Positions 9,601 through 18,915 are shown, counted from the first letter of the stretch. The stretch is DNA of 64,000 nucleotides from Flavobacterium flavigenum (GCF_027111255.2 NZ_CP114285.2:1240001-1304000), one strand, 5' to 3'. Numbers and translations are program-made. The notes: a model not told the origin generated them from the sequence alone.

Positions 9601-10317
9601 ATGAAAAATAAAATATTAAAAAACAGTATCTCTGTCGTAACTCTTTTTGTAACAATTATTGGCTTTTGCCAAAATAAAAGCTCCAATACAGTATCATTAG
9701 ATGTCTATTACAGTAAAATTCAGGCTGAAAAAAAACCACAAATTATTGATGCCAGAGGTCCGGAAGAATTTGCTTTAAACCATATTAACGGAGCGGTAAA
9801 TTTTAATCTGGAATCTAAAGATTATGCTCAGCAGATTGCAAAATTAGATAAAACAAGGCCCGTTTTCACTTATTCTATCGGAGCAGGAAGAAGTGTCTGG
9901 CTTGCTGATGATCTGTTAAAGAAAGGTTTTAAGGAAGCTTATAGTTTAGAGGGTGGAATTGCAAACTGGATTGGCAACGGAAAACCATTTTATGCTAATT
10001 CAAAAAGTAAATTAACATTGGCAGAATACAATACAATCATCGCTGAAAATAAAGATGTTTTGGTAGATATTGGATCCATTTATTGTGGTGCCTGTAAAAA
10101 AGTTAAACCAGTTCTGGAAACTATCAAAGCCCAATATGGTACGAATCTGAAAGTGATAGAAATTGATCTTGAAGATAATCCGCAATTCATAGCCGACTTG
10201 AAAATAATAAAAGTTTTTCCAACCTTGATTTTATATAAAAACGGTAAAATAGTTTTCAAAAAAGAAGGTACAGCCGATTTGAAAAAAGAGGTAGATGTAG
10301 CTTTGGCACAAAAATAA
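9601..10317 (+). CDS. Rhodanese-like plus thioredoxin-like fusion protein
   Basis: The protein has 238 residues from the ATG at 9601, which sits directly after the hydroxylase stop and opens a clear signal peptide (VTLFVTIIGFCQ). The frame could be extended upstream to 9559 inside the previous gene, but that is unlikely. The N-terminal half is a rhodanese domain (IIDARGPEEFALNHINGAVN). Its active loop reads TYSIGAGRS, with Ser where sulfurtransferases carry the catalytic Cys. The C-terminal half is thioredoxin-like with the redox motif YCGACK and the cis-Pro segment VFPTL. A periplasmic thiol or sulfur-relay role fits the sulfatase operon. The rhodanese half is probably not a classical sulfurtransferase. 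Confidence 0.88.
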   Translation: MKNKILKNSISVVTLFVTIIGFCQNKSSNTVSLDVYYSKIQAEKKPQIIDARGPEEFALNHINGAVNFNLESKDYAQQIAKLDKTRPVFTYSIGAGRSVWLADDLLKKGFKEAYSLEGGIANWIGNGKPFYANSKSKLTLAEYNTIIAENKDVLVDIGSIYCGACKKVKPVLETIKAQYGTNLKVIEIDLEDNPQFIADLKIIKVFPTLILYKNGKIVFKKEGTADLKKEVDVALAQK

Positions 10318-10516
10318 TTAAATCGTTATACGTTTTTAGTGTAATCTAAATCCGTCTTCTCATAAAAAAGCAAATATATTTTACTCTTTAATGCACTAGA
10401 AATATGGTATTTAAATTTGATATCTTTATGAGTTTTAGCTAAAATAATCTGTCAAGCCTATTATGTTTATCCATAATTTTTAATACAAACCAAAACACCT
10501 GTAAAAAAAACAACCA

Positions 10517-11779
10517 ATGCTTATTAAAACAAAACAACTTAACCTTCATGAAGACTGGACAGTCGTATTATTAGGGTTCTTAATCATCGGCATTTCACTG
10601 TTTGTATTTCTTCCTGAAGTCCCGGTATTCAAGTGGTCAGACGGATCCGATTTATTGACAGAAGTATTTGCTGCCGGAAATCTGCAAGTGCTGCTGATTC
10701 AGTTTATTTATCTGCTTGTTATCGGAACTATGGCTGCTTTTTTAATTGGCAAATCTGTAAAAAACTTTTTGTTGGGTTTCCCAATCGTTTATCTGTTAAC
10801 TGTTTTAGCTTTGATTATAGCAGGAAATACTTTTATAAAAGGACTCAATTTAGAAGCCGTAATTTTTAGTTTGATCATTGGTCTGGCAATTGGTAATTTT
10901 TTCAAACTTCCGGAATGGTTTCGCTCAGCGCTTTCTACAGAAGTTTTTGTAAAAATCGGATTGGTTTTATTAGGAACCAGCGTCATTTTTTCAGATATTT
11001 TAAAAGCAGGTTCTTTAGGATTGATTCAGGCTTTAGTTGTTGTATTATCAGTTTGGTATTTTGCTTTCTGGCTTTGTAAAAAACTAAAAGTCGATGATGA
11101 ACTCACCATGATGATTTCAAGTGCGGTTTCTATTTGCGGGGTTTCGGCTGCTATTGCAACATCGGGAGCGATTAAAGGCGATTCGAAAAAACTGTCGTAT
11201 GTGATTTCGATGGTATTGGTAACCGCCATTCCGATGATGATTTTCATGCCCATAATTGCAAAATATTTTAATTTTCCAGAAGAAGTAACTGGAGCCTGGC
11301 TCGGAGGAAGTATCGATACATCCGGAGCTGTTGTGGCATCTGGAACACTGGTTGGAGAAACAGCTTTGAAAATCAGTACCATTGTCAAATTCTCTCAAAA
11401 TGTTTTATTGGGACTGGCCGCTTTCGCAATCTCAGTTTATTGGACATACACTCATAATAAATCGGAAGAAGCTATGGCTTCAAAACCAACTTTAAGTGTA
11501 ATCTGGGAACGTTTTCCAAAGTTTGTACTTGGATTTATATTCGCCTCTTTAGTCTTTTCATTCTTACTGACTTCTGAAACAAGAGATACTGTAAAAGACA
11601 GTCTGAAAAATATACAGGGAATTTGGTTTGCCCTAGCTTTTACCAGTATCGGTTTAGAAACCAACTTTAAGGATTTATTCAGTAACAACAGTAAAAAACC
11701 ATTGTATGCATTTTTGATTGCGCAGTTTTTTAATGTGGTTATTACCCTGATTATTGCTTTTTTATTGTTTGGAAAATAA
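10517..11779 (+). CDS. YeiH/UPF0324-family putative sulfate exporter
   Basis: This polytopic inner-membrane protein of 420 aa has about ten hydrophobic spans. Conserved blocks include the GLAIGN segment near residue 120, MMISSAVSICGVSAAIATSGA and WLGGSIDTSGAVVASG, typical of the YeiH (putative sulfate exporter) family. Export of sulfate after ester hydrolysis would suit a locus with three sulfatases, though family function is poorly proven and the link is inferred. A gap of 199 bp and a TAAATTTG box at 10412-10419 suggest its own promoter. A strong hairpin terminator follows at 11840. Confidence 0.88.
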   Translation: MLIKTKQLNLHEDWTVVLLGFLIIGISLFVFLPEVPVFKWSDGSDLLTEVFAAGNLQVLLIQFIYLLVIGTMAAFLIGKSVKNFLLGFPIVYLLTVLALIIAGNTFIKGLNLEAVIFSLIIGLAIGNFFKLPEWFRSALSTEVFVKIGLVLLGTSVIFSDILKAGSLGLIQALVVVLSVWYFAFWLCKKLKVDDELTMMISSAVSICGVSAAIATSGAIKGDSKKLSYVISMVLVTAIPMMIFMPIIAKYFNFPEEVTGAWLGGSIDTSGAVVASGTLVGETALKISTIVKFSQNVLLGLAAFAISVYWTYTHNKSEEAMASKPTLSVIWERFPKFVLGFIFASLVFSFLLTSETRDTVKDSLKNIQGIWFALAFTSIGLETNFKDLFSNNSKKPLYAFLIAQFFNVVITLIIAFLLFGK

Positions 11780-11839
11780 TTAAGAACTATAAAAATTTCC
11801 TTTTCAATGATGTAATAGTAGTTTTAAAACTACATAAAA

Positions 11840-11886
11840 CAAGAGTGTCTAATACCTAAATTGGTATTTGACGCTCTTGTTTATTT
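11840..11886 (+). terminator. Rho-independent terminator after YeiH gene
   Basis: A long hairpin with a 17-bp stem (one mismatch and one G-U pair) and a short loop is followed by a T-rich stretch. The arms begin caagagtgtc and end gacgctcttg. It closes the first sulfatase transcription block. Confidence 0.85.
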
Positions 11887-11979
11887 TTAAAAATACTTAA
11901 AAATCAATAACTTAAAAACAACTTTTATATTTCTACTACTCAATTCTTTCCCCCCACTTCAAAAAAAATTAAAAAAACT

Positions 11980-12010
11980 TTTGGATATCATTATATTAAA
12001 TTTAACTTTG
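11980..12010 (+). promoter_or_regulatory. Bacteroidetes-type promoter for second SusC operon
   Basis: TTTTG ends at 11983, and TAACTTTG lies at 12003-12010 after a 19-bp spacer, matching the TTG-N19-TAnnTTTG consensus exactly. Transcription from here would leave a leader of roughly 440 nt before SusC. Confidence 0.6.
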
Positions 12011-12128
12011 TCTATAGGATTAGTAGAGTTATAAATTTTATCAAAAAAAAAATAATATTTTGAAAACAACAGGTAGCACAACCCATTACATTCTTATTGA
12101 AAATTACATTTATAAGACTTCTTCTTGT

Positions 12129-12146
12129 ATGTGTGGCTGTTGCTAA
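12129..12146 (+). CDS. Candidate cysteine-rich leader peptide MCGCC
   Basis: ATG TGT GGC TGT TGC TAA encodes five residues, three of them Cys, about 120 nt into the predicted leader of the SusC operon. Ribosome pausing at tandem Cys codons is the known principle of cysteine attenuators in mycobacteria. Whether it applies here is inference, and no annotation tool would call so short a frame. Confidence 0.4.
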   Translation: MCGCC

Positions 12147-12306
12147 ATCTTCACGATTACGTCTGCCAATTACTTTTTTTTATAATTGATTTCAGGCGAA
12201 TCATTACCTCATCAAAAAATTTAATGTAAATACCACGCATTTTGCTTCAATTATGGGCAAAAAGCATATTTAAATATATTCAAAAACAAATTTTAAACTC
12301 AATAAT

Positions 12307-12333
12307 ATGAAAAAAATGAACTGCAACTGCTAA
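12307..12333 (+). CDS. Candidate cysteine-rich leader peptide MKKMNCNC
   Basis: An eight-residue frame ends in Asn-Cys-Asn-Cys and stops 124 nt before the SusC start codon. It is the second very short Cys-terminated frame in the same leader. Both end immediately after Cys codons, the pattern expected if stalling on charged tRNA-Cys is sensed. Confidence 0.35.
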   Translation: MKKMNCNC

Positions 12334-12457
12334 AACCAAAATATTTCTGCGGCAACGGAAATATCAGGATTAAAGAAAATTTATCGCTAAATGAAAGGAC
12401 TACAGAGAGTTTAAAACAAACTTTCAGGGCTCCTTGTATAATTACCTAAACAACGTA

Positions 12458-15400
12458 ATGAAAAAAAATATCAACATCCTTTTTTGGATTAGCATTTTAT
12501 TGATTTCAGTCGGAATTAATGCCCAAAATACACAAGCAACAATCAACTCTACATTGAACGGAACTGTTATTGATCAGGTTACCAATCAGCCAATTCCGGG
12601 AGTTAATATTCAAATTAAAGGTACCACCCACACAGCAGTAACCGATTTAGACGGAAAATTCTATTTCCAGACCGGTCAGAAATTCCCATACATACTGATC
12701 GTAAGTTATATTGGTTATGTGACTGCAGAACACACTGCAAATACCGATTTTGTTCAGATTTCGTTAAAAGAAGACCGCAAGGAACTTGACGAACTGGTAA
12801 TTATCGGATATGGAAGCACGACCAAAAAAGATTATACAGGTGCTGCCGAAACCGTTTCTTCCACAGCATTAAAAGCAACGCAAAGAACACTCGAGAGTTC
12901 GCTTCAGGGTTCTGTGGCGGGTGTAAATGTTACACAAACTTCAGGTCAGCCGGGTGCCAGTTTAAGTATCCGAATTCGTGGAGGAAGTTCAATACAGGGA
13001 GGAAATGAACCTCTTTATGTAGTGGACGGTTTTCCGCTTTACAATTCCGATTTTACAGCCGGAGTTTTGAGCGGTACACCAACCAATCCTTTATCTTCCA
13101 TAAATCCGGCAGATATTGAATCTATTACGGTTTTAAAAGATGCTTCTTCTACAGCTATCTACGGATCAAGAGGTGCCAATGGTGTCGTTATTATTACTAC
13201 CAAAAAAGGATCTGCCAGTGCCATGACAGTAAATTATGATTTTACGATTGGTCAGCAGGAAGTCCGCAATAAAGTGGATGTTCTGGATGCAAAAGGTTTC
13301 GCCCGACTTAGAAATGCTGCTCTTTACGATACAAATCCTGCTTTGGGACCAAACCAATATTTAACCGATGCACAAATTGCCGCATTAGGCAAAGGTGTTG
13401 ACTGGCAGGAAGAAGCTTTTCAAAAAGGACTTGTACAAAACCATCAGCTGAGTATTTCTGGTGGTAATAACCAAACCAAATACGCTGTTTCCGGAAATTA
13501 CTACAATCAGGAAGGAATTATAAAAAACACCGGTTTTGAAAGGCTAAGCGGAAGAGTTAATTTAACTTCAAAAATAAGCAGCAAAGCAAGATTTGGACTG
13601 AATCTTACTATTGCAGAAACGAAATCAAAAGTTGCTCCTGCAGGTTTAATCACTTCTTTATTGAGCATGCCTCCTACTGCGACTATTTATGAACCGGATG
13701 GTAGCTACACTTTACGTAATCCTTTTGAAAACATATTCGCAAACCCGATTGCAACTTTAAACGAACGCAAAAACGAAGCGATTACAGATCGTATCCTCGG
13801 GACTATTTATGGTGAATATGATATTTTGAAGAATTTGGTTTTCAAAGTATCTTTTGGAACCGACCTTATTTTCAACAAGGAGAAAAGTTATCTGCCATCC
13901 TCTATTTATGAAGGTTTGATTACTAATGGAGAAGGAAAAATCGGTACAGCAGATTCTAAAACATGGTTAAACGAAAACACATTGACCTACTCTAAAATTT
14001 TTGCAGAAAAACACAGTCTGAACATTCTGGCAGGTTATACACAGCAAAATTCTACAAGGGAATTTGTGACGGCAGGATCACAGCAGTTTGTAAACGATGT
14101 AACCTATTATTACAGTCTGCAAAGTGGAAATGTGGCATTAATGCCTACTTCCGGAGAAAGTACCTGGGCTTTGAACTCGTATTTATCAAGGGTAAATTAC
14201 AATTACGATTCAAAATATTTCTTAACAGCAAGTTTAAGAGCCGATGGTTCTTCCAGATTTGGAAAAAACAACAAATGGGGTTACTTCCCTTCTTTCGCTG
14301 CGGCATGGCAAATAAGCAACGAAGATTTCTTTTCTCCTCTAAAAGATGTCATTAACAGCTTAAAAATCAGAAGCAGTTATGGCGCTACAGGTAATCAGGA
14401 AATTGGGGAATACCAGTCACTTTCGACATTAAGCAGTGTAAAATACCTTTTCGGAGATCAGATTTATACCGGTTTTACACCAACGAGAATCTCAAATGAC
14501 GATTTAGGATGGGAACTGACCAATCAGTTTGATGCCGGTGTTGACTTAGGTTTTTTTGATGATAAATTAAACCTGACGGTAGATGTTTACCGCAAGACAA
14601 CGAAAGATTTACTGTTGGCTGTTCAGATTCCGTACACCACCGGATTTACGTCTTCTTTGCAAAACTTTGGTACGGTACAAAATCAGGGAATTGAGTTAGG
14701 AATCAATACAGCTCTTGGAAATACAGCATTTTCATGGACTTCGAATTTTAATATCTCATTCAACAGCAATAAAATTATTGCTTTGGGAAATGACGCCGAA
14801 TTCTACACTTTCGGAAATTATATCCTGAAAAAAGGAGAATCATTGGGAACTTTTTACGGTGCTGTAACCGACGGAATATTGCAGACCGCAGATGTTGCCA
14901 CAAAAGGGGTTTTTACAGGAAATACAACTCCTAAAGCAGGTGATCGTTTGTACAAAGATATTAATGGAGACGGTGCTTTTACAACCGCTGCTGACAGAAC
15001 CAGCATTGGCGATGCACAGCCTGATTTTATCTTTGGCTTCACCAATAATTTTAGCTACAGAGGTTTTGAATTATCAGCACTTATCAATGGATCTGTTGGA
15101 AATAAAATCCTGAACGGAAATGCTCAGGCTTTAGAATTATACAATGGTCAGCAAAATGCTTCTACAAGTGCTTTGGATGCCTGGACGCCAACAAATCCAA
15201 GTACAACAACGCCCCGTGCTAAACTGGATCCGGCTCCCGTTTTTTCAAACCGATTTGTGGAAGACGGTTCTTTTGTGAGAATCAAGAATATCACATTCAG
15301 CTACAATTTACCTAAAAAAACGGCAGAAAAACTGCTTCTGACTTCTGTGAAATTCAGAGTTGTGGGAGAGAACCTTTTCACATTTACCAAATACACAGGA

Positions 15401-15505
15401 TTCGATCCTGAGGTAACCAACGGAACCACTATTTCTCCAGGAACAGATACCGGAATTTATCCTGCATCCAAAACAATTTCGGGTGGTTTAACCGTAACAT
15501 TTTAA
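12458..15505 (+). CDS. SusC/RagA-family TonB-linked outer membrane protein
   Basis: A 1015-aa TonB-dependent transporter that pairs with the SusD gene 11 bp downstream. I place the start at ATG 12458, which opens a clean signal peptide (MKKNINILFW...INAQ); a TTG at 12434 would add eight residues without purpose. Domains in order are the carboxypeptidase-like regulatory domain (NGTVIDQVTNQPIPG), the SusC box at ELDELVIIGYGS, the plug with RIRGGSS and TVLKDASSTAIYGSR, and the barrel ending GGLTVTF. It is a clear paralogue of the transporter at the window start. Its long leader with Cys-rich mini-frames is unusual and hints at sulfur control. Confidence 0.95.
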   Translation: MKKNINILFWISILLISVGINAQNTQATINSTLNGTVIDQVTNQPIPGVNIQIKGTTHTAVTDLDGKFYFQTGQKFPYILIVSYIGYVTAEHTANTDFVQISLKEDRKELDELVIIGYGSTTKKDYTGAAETVSSTALKATQRTLESSLQGSVAGVNVTQTSGQPGASLSIRIRGGSSIQGGNEPLYVVDGFPLYNSDFTAGVLSGTPTNPLSSINPADIESITVLKDASSTAIYGSRGANGVVIITTKKGSASAMTVNYDFTIGQQEVRNKVDVLDAKGFARLRNAALYDTNPALGPNQYLTDAQIAALGKGVDWQEEAFQKGLVQNHQLSISGGNNQTKYAVSGNYYNQEGIIKNTGFERLSGRVNLTSKISSKARFGLNLTIAETKSKVAPAGLITSLLSMPPTATIYEPDGSYTLRNPFENIFANPIATLNERKNEAITDRILGTIYGEYDILKNLVFKVSFGTDLIFNKEKSYLPSSIYEGLITNGEGKIGTADSKTWLNENTLTYSKIFAEKHSLNILAGYTQQNSTREFVTAGSQQFVNDVTYYYSLQSGNVALMPTSGESTWALNSYLSRVNYNYDSKYFLTASLRADGSSRFGKNNKWGYFPSFAAAWQISNEDFFSPLKDVINSLKIRSSYGATGNQEIGEYQSLSTLSSVKYLFGDQIYTGFTPTRISNDDLGWELTNQFDAGVDLGFFDDKLNLTVDVYRKTTKDLLLAVQIPYTTGFTSSLQNFGTVQNQGIELGINTALGNTAFSWTSNFNISFNSNKIIALGNDAEFYTFGNYILKKGESLGTFYGAVTDGILQTADVATKGVFTGNTTPKAGDRLYKDINGDGAFTTAADRTSIGDAQPDFIFGFTNNFSYRGFELSALINGSVGNKILNGNAQALELYNGQQNASTSALDAWTPTNPSTTTPRAKLDPAPVFSNRFVEDGSFVRIKNITFSYNLPKKTAEKLLLTSVKFRVVGENLFTFTKYTGFDPEVTNGTTISPGTDTGIYPASKTISGGLTVTF

Positions 15506-15516
15506 AAAAGACAATC

Positions 15517-16968
15517 ATGAAAAAGACAATTCTATATAGTTTATCACTTCTTTTTATCATTAGTGCTTGTAATCCTTTGGATGAAAATCCGAAAGCTTTT
15601 ATCGGTTCAGGTAATTTTTACAATACAACAGAAGATGCTGATGCGGCCGTACTATCCATTTACAATGCCATCAACAGCAGCACACACACGCTTTACAATC
15701 GACTCATTCAAATCTCAACCGAAATGGCAACGGATGATTATGAAGCAGGTCCAAGAGCCAGAAATGCGCATGTTAGAGCCTTATCAAATTTAACTCATGA
15801 TGCCTCAAATGACCGTATGCTGGAAATCTGGCGTCAAAGTTATGACGGAATAAACAGAGCGAATGTCGCCATTGATAACATTGCTAAAAATCCGAATTTA
15901 AATTCACAAAAGGACAAGGATTTAATCAATGAAGCGAAGTTTTTAAGAGCCGTTTTATATTTCAATATTGTGAGATGGTTTGGAGATGTGCCGTTGGTTT
16001 TACACGAAACTACTTCACTTACTCCGGAAGCAATAAATCCTCCCAACAGCCCGGAAGCTGATGTTTATGCACAGATAGAAACCGATTTACTTGATGCTGA
16101 AGCTTTACCGGTTGTACAGCCAATTAAAGGAAGAATCACTTCGGGAGCTGCCAAAAGTTTATTGTCGAAAGTCTATCTGACGCAAAAAAAATGGCAAAAA
16201 GCGGCTGATAAAAGCCAGGAAGTTATTGACAGCAAGGTGTATGATTTATTTGAAAATTTTGCTGATGTGTTTAATGTGGCCACCAAAAACGGCAAAGAGC
16301 ATATATTTTCGGCACAGTTTAAAGGTCTTACCAACTGGAACGGAAACATGTTGGCTTCTACTGCTGCTCCTACCTCCGTTCCCGGAATTGCAGGAGATCA
16401 GGCGGATGCACTACATACTGCCGGAGGTTTGTTTCAGGCTTTCGCCGAAAATGACAAACGAAAATACATCACGTTTGCTGTAGAATTTGTGAGTCCGACA
16501 GATGGAAAAACATACAAAGTAAGTCCGCATTTCAACAAATATTTTGATCCTGCAACTCCTGCTTCACCAGGGCAGTCTTCAAAAAATACACCTATTATTC
16601 GATTTGCAGAAATTTTGCTAATCAATTCAGAAGCATTAAATGAACTTAACGGACCAACAACAGAAGCCTTTGCAGGAATCGACCGTGTTAGGGAAAGAGC
16701 CGGAATTGATTTACTGTCGGTTACTTCTCCTTCCATCAGTCAGGATGATTTTAGGGAAGCCGTTTTTGAAGAAAGAAGAAAAGAACTGGTGTACGAATAC
16801 CAGCGCTGGTTTGACCTGGCAAGAAGAGGTCCTGATTATTTTGTTGCCAAATTAAAAGCAGCGGGTAAAACGAATGCACAGCCAAAACATGTTCATTTCC
16901 CAATTCCGCAAAGAGAACTGGATCTGAATAAAAATTTGAAACAGGTTCCGGCGTGGAGAGATAAATAA
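15517..16968 (+). CDS. SusD/RagB-family nutrient-binding lipoprotein
   Basis: The 483-aa SusD partner of the transporter just upstream. The lipobox Cys is residue 18 (FIISAC). Family landmarks INRANVAIDNI, NEAKFLRAVLYFN and the C-terminal FEERRKELVYEYQRWFDLARRG are all present. It resembles the first SusD (3064) along its length but differs in the middle, so the two systems may bind different ligands. A repeat-rich spacer of 183 bp separates it from the sulfatase at 17152. Confidence 0.95.
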   Translation: MKKTILYSLSLLFIISACNPLDENPKAFIGSGNFYNTTEDADAAVLSIYNAINSSTHTLYNRLIQISTEMATDDYEAGPRARNAHVRALSNLTHDASNDRMLEIWRQSYDGINRANVAIDNIAKNPNLNSQKDKDLINEAKFLRAVLYFNIVRWFGDVPLVLHETTSLTPEAINPPNSPEADVYAQIETDLLDAEALPVVQPIKGRITSGAAKSLLSKVYLTQKKWQKAADKSQEVIDSKVYDLFENFADVFNVATKNGKEHIFSAQFKGLTNWNGNMLASTAAPTSVPGIAGDQADALHTAGGLFQAFAENDKRKYITFAVEFVSPTDGKTYKVSPHFNKYFDPATPASPGQSSKNTPIIRFAEILLINSEALNELNGPTTEAFAGIDRVRERAGIDLLSVTSPSISQDDFREAVFEERRKELVYEYQRWFDLARRGPDYFVAKLKAAGKTNAQPKHVHFPIPQRELDLNKNLKQVPAWRDK

Positions 16969-16972
16969 TTTT

Positions 16973-17106
16973 AACACATAGAAAAACATAGGCTTTCTTT
17001 TATTGAAAAGGATATAAAAAAGAAACAAGTTTCTCAACACATAGCTATGTGTTTTTTGAATAAGTGAAACGCCTTTTAGGCTTACAAATCTATGTTTCTA
17101 TGTGTT
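16973..17106. repeat. Intergenic inverted-repeat element built on AACACATAG
   Basis: The left arm 16973-16991 (aacacatagaaaaacatag) and the right arm 17090-17106 (ctatgtttctatgtgtt) are inverted copies apart from two extra A bases. Midway lies a perfect 18-bp palindrome, aacacatagctatgtgtt, at 17036-17053. The core AACACATAG thus occurs four times, twice per strand. The layout looks like a small REP or MITE-type element, or an RNA of two nested hairpins. It sits between SusD and a sulfatase gene and may affect transcript stability. Confidence 0.7.
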
Positions 17107-17151
17107 AAAAATTTCTAGAGTTAAATAAATACTAACAGTAATTATAATAAA

Positions 17152-18804
17152 ATGAATAAAAAAATGAATATTTTATTTTCTGTTCTATTGACAGGAATAA
17201 TTGGTAATTATCGAGCCAATGCACAAACCAATTCGGCAAAACCAAACGTAATCCTGATCATGGTGGATGATATGGGTTATTCTGACCTGGGAAATTATGG
17301 ATCAGAAATAAAAACTCCAAACCTGGACAGATTAGCAACCGAAGGAACACGCCTTCGCGAATTTTACAATAACTCGATTTGTGCACCAACAAGAGCTTCA
17401 CTTTTAACAGGGCAGTATCAGCACAAAGCGGGTGTTGGTTATTTTGATGTAAACTTAGGATTACCGGCATATCAGGGTTATCTGAACAAAGAATCTTTAA
17501 CTTTAGGAGAAGTTTTCCGTTCAGGAGGTTACAGCACTTTAATGTCCGGAAAATGGCACGTAGGTTCTGAAGACAAAGCGCAATGGCCAAACCAAAGAGG
17601 TTTTGATAAGTTTTACGGAATCTTAAAAGGTGCTTCTAATTATTTTAATACGGATGGATTGCCTTTTGGAAAAACGCCTTATCCTGTAGCTTTGATTCGT
17701 AATAATGAAGAACTGCATCCTAAAGCGGATTCTTATTATTTTACAGATGAAATCGGGAACAATGCTGTTCAGTTTTTGGATGAACAAAATAAAGAAAACA
17801 AACCTTTCTTTTTATATTTAGCTTTTACAGCTCCCCACTGGCCATTACAGGCAAAACCGGTTGACATTGCTAAATACCGTGGAAAATTTGATGAAGGCTG
17901 GGATGTTCTAAGAGAAAAAAGAATCAAAAAACTGAAAGAAAACGGTATTTTATTAGCAGACCAAACCATTGCTCCAAGAGATCCTGAAGTACCAGAATGG
18001 AACAAATTAACCTACGACGAAAAACAATTCTGGAAAGCTAAAATGGAAGTCTACGCTGCAATGGTAGACAATATGGACCAGAATGTGGGTAAAGTTTTAG
18101 ACAAATTAAAAGCCCTGAAAAAAGACAAAAATACTTTGATTATTTTCATATCTGATAATGGTGCTCAGGGCGGTTTCAATACCTACAATCCGTTAAGAAG
18201 AGGATTAGTGAAAAATGACGGGCCAATTGGAACTTCAGGTTCTTTCGATTATCAGGAACAAAACTGGGCTTATTTGTCGAATACGCCATTACAGGATTAT
18301 AAAAACAATATGCACGAAGGTGGTTTTAGTTCTCCATTTATTGCCTGGTTTCCATCCAAAATCAAAGCAGGAAGAATTGATAAAGGAACCGGGCATTTAA
18401 TTGACCTTGCCCCTACTTTTTATGATTTAGCAGGAATTCAGTATCCAAAAGAACTGAATGGCGTAACGTCTAATCCTTTACCTGGAAAAAGTTTACTGCC
18501 TGTTTTAATTGATGGTGCATCTGAGGTAAACCGTGGTGCTCCGATATTCTGGGAAAGAGCCGGAAACAGGGCCGTAAGAGATGGAAAATGGAAACTGGTT
18601 TCTATCTACCCTTCTTACCAATGGGAACTTTACAATCTGGAAAACGACAGAGGTGAAACTAAGGATGTAGCACAGCAAAATCCGGGTATTGTAAACGAAC
18701 TATCAGCTAAATATTTTGACTGGGCAGACAAAACCGGCGTGGTGGAATACAGCAAATTCAAACAAAAAAATGAGCTTATTCCGGGTGCAGCGGCTAAAAA
18801 GTAA
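17152..18804 (+). CDS. Sulfatase (arylsulfatase-type, formylglycine-dependent)
   Basis: This 550-aa periplasmic sulfatase has a signal peptide ending near residue 25 (RANAQ). Metal-binding IMVDDMGYSD, the signature CAPTRASLLTG with Cys77 as formylglycine precursor, intact SGKWHVG with catalytic Lys and His, and FISDNGAQGG are all visible. It is closest to the sulfatase at 4557 in its GLPAYQGYLN and AFTAPHWPLQAKP blocks, so these two probably share a substrate class. An alternative start lies at 17164. It is the last gene of the second SusCD block, with a terminator behind it. Substrate unknown. Confidence 0.93.
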   Translation: MNKKMNILFSVLLTGIIGNYRANAQTNSAKPNVILIMVDDMGYSDLGNYGSEIKTPNLDRLATEGTRLREFYNNSICAPTRASLLTGQYQHKAGVGYFDVNLGLPAYQGYLNKESLTLGEVFRSGGYSTLMSGKWHVGSEDKAQWPNQRGFDKFYGILKGASNYFNTDGLPFGKTPYPVALIRNNEELHPKADSYYFTDEIGNNAVQFLDEQNKENKPFFLYLAFTAPHWPLQAKPVDIAKYRGKFDEGWDVLREKRIKKLKENGILLADQTIAPRDPEVPEWNKLTYDEKQFWKAKMEVYAAMVDNMDQNVGKVLDKLKALKKDKNTLIIFISDNGAQGGFNTYNPLRRGLVKNDGPIGTSGSFDYQEQNWAYLSNTPLQDYKNNMHEGGFSSPFIAWFPSKIKAGRIDKGTGHLIDLAPTFYDLAGIQYPKELNGVTSNPLPGKSLLPVLIDGASEVNRGAPIFWERAGNRAVRDGKWKLVSIYPSYQWELYNLENDRGETKDVAQQNPGIVNELSAKYFDWADKTGVVEYSKFKQKNELIPGAAAKK

Positions 18805-18837
18805 TGGCGTTTTTGATATTTTATGCCATTATAAATA

Positions 18838-18870
18838 AAAGGCGATTGTTGATTCAATCGCCTTTTGTGT
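18838..18870 (+). terminator. Rho-independent terminator after sulfatase
   Basis: A perfect 11-bp stem (aaaggcgattg / caatcgccttt) around a 6-base loop, followed by a T/G-rich tail. It separates the sulfatase locus from the convergent trehalose gene. Confidence 0.8.
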
Positions 18871-18915
18871 TTGTAAATACTGGGTTTCGCTTTTCTTCAA
18901 ATCTTAAATGGCATC

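Noticed and set aside
12010..12457. SAM or other known riboswitch in the SusC leader
   Set aside because: I looked for SAM-I/SAM-II-type conserved cores and found none; only Cys-rich mini-frames and weak hairpins are visible.
12434..12457. Longer SusC start at TTG 12434
   Set aside because: It would place eight extra residues before a normal signal peptide; ATG 12458 gives the expected N-terminus.
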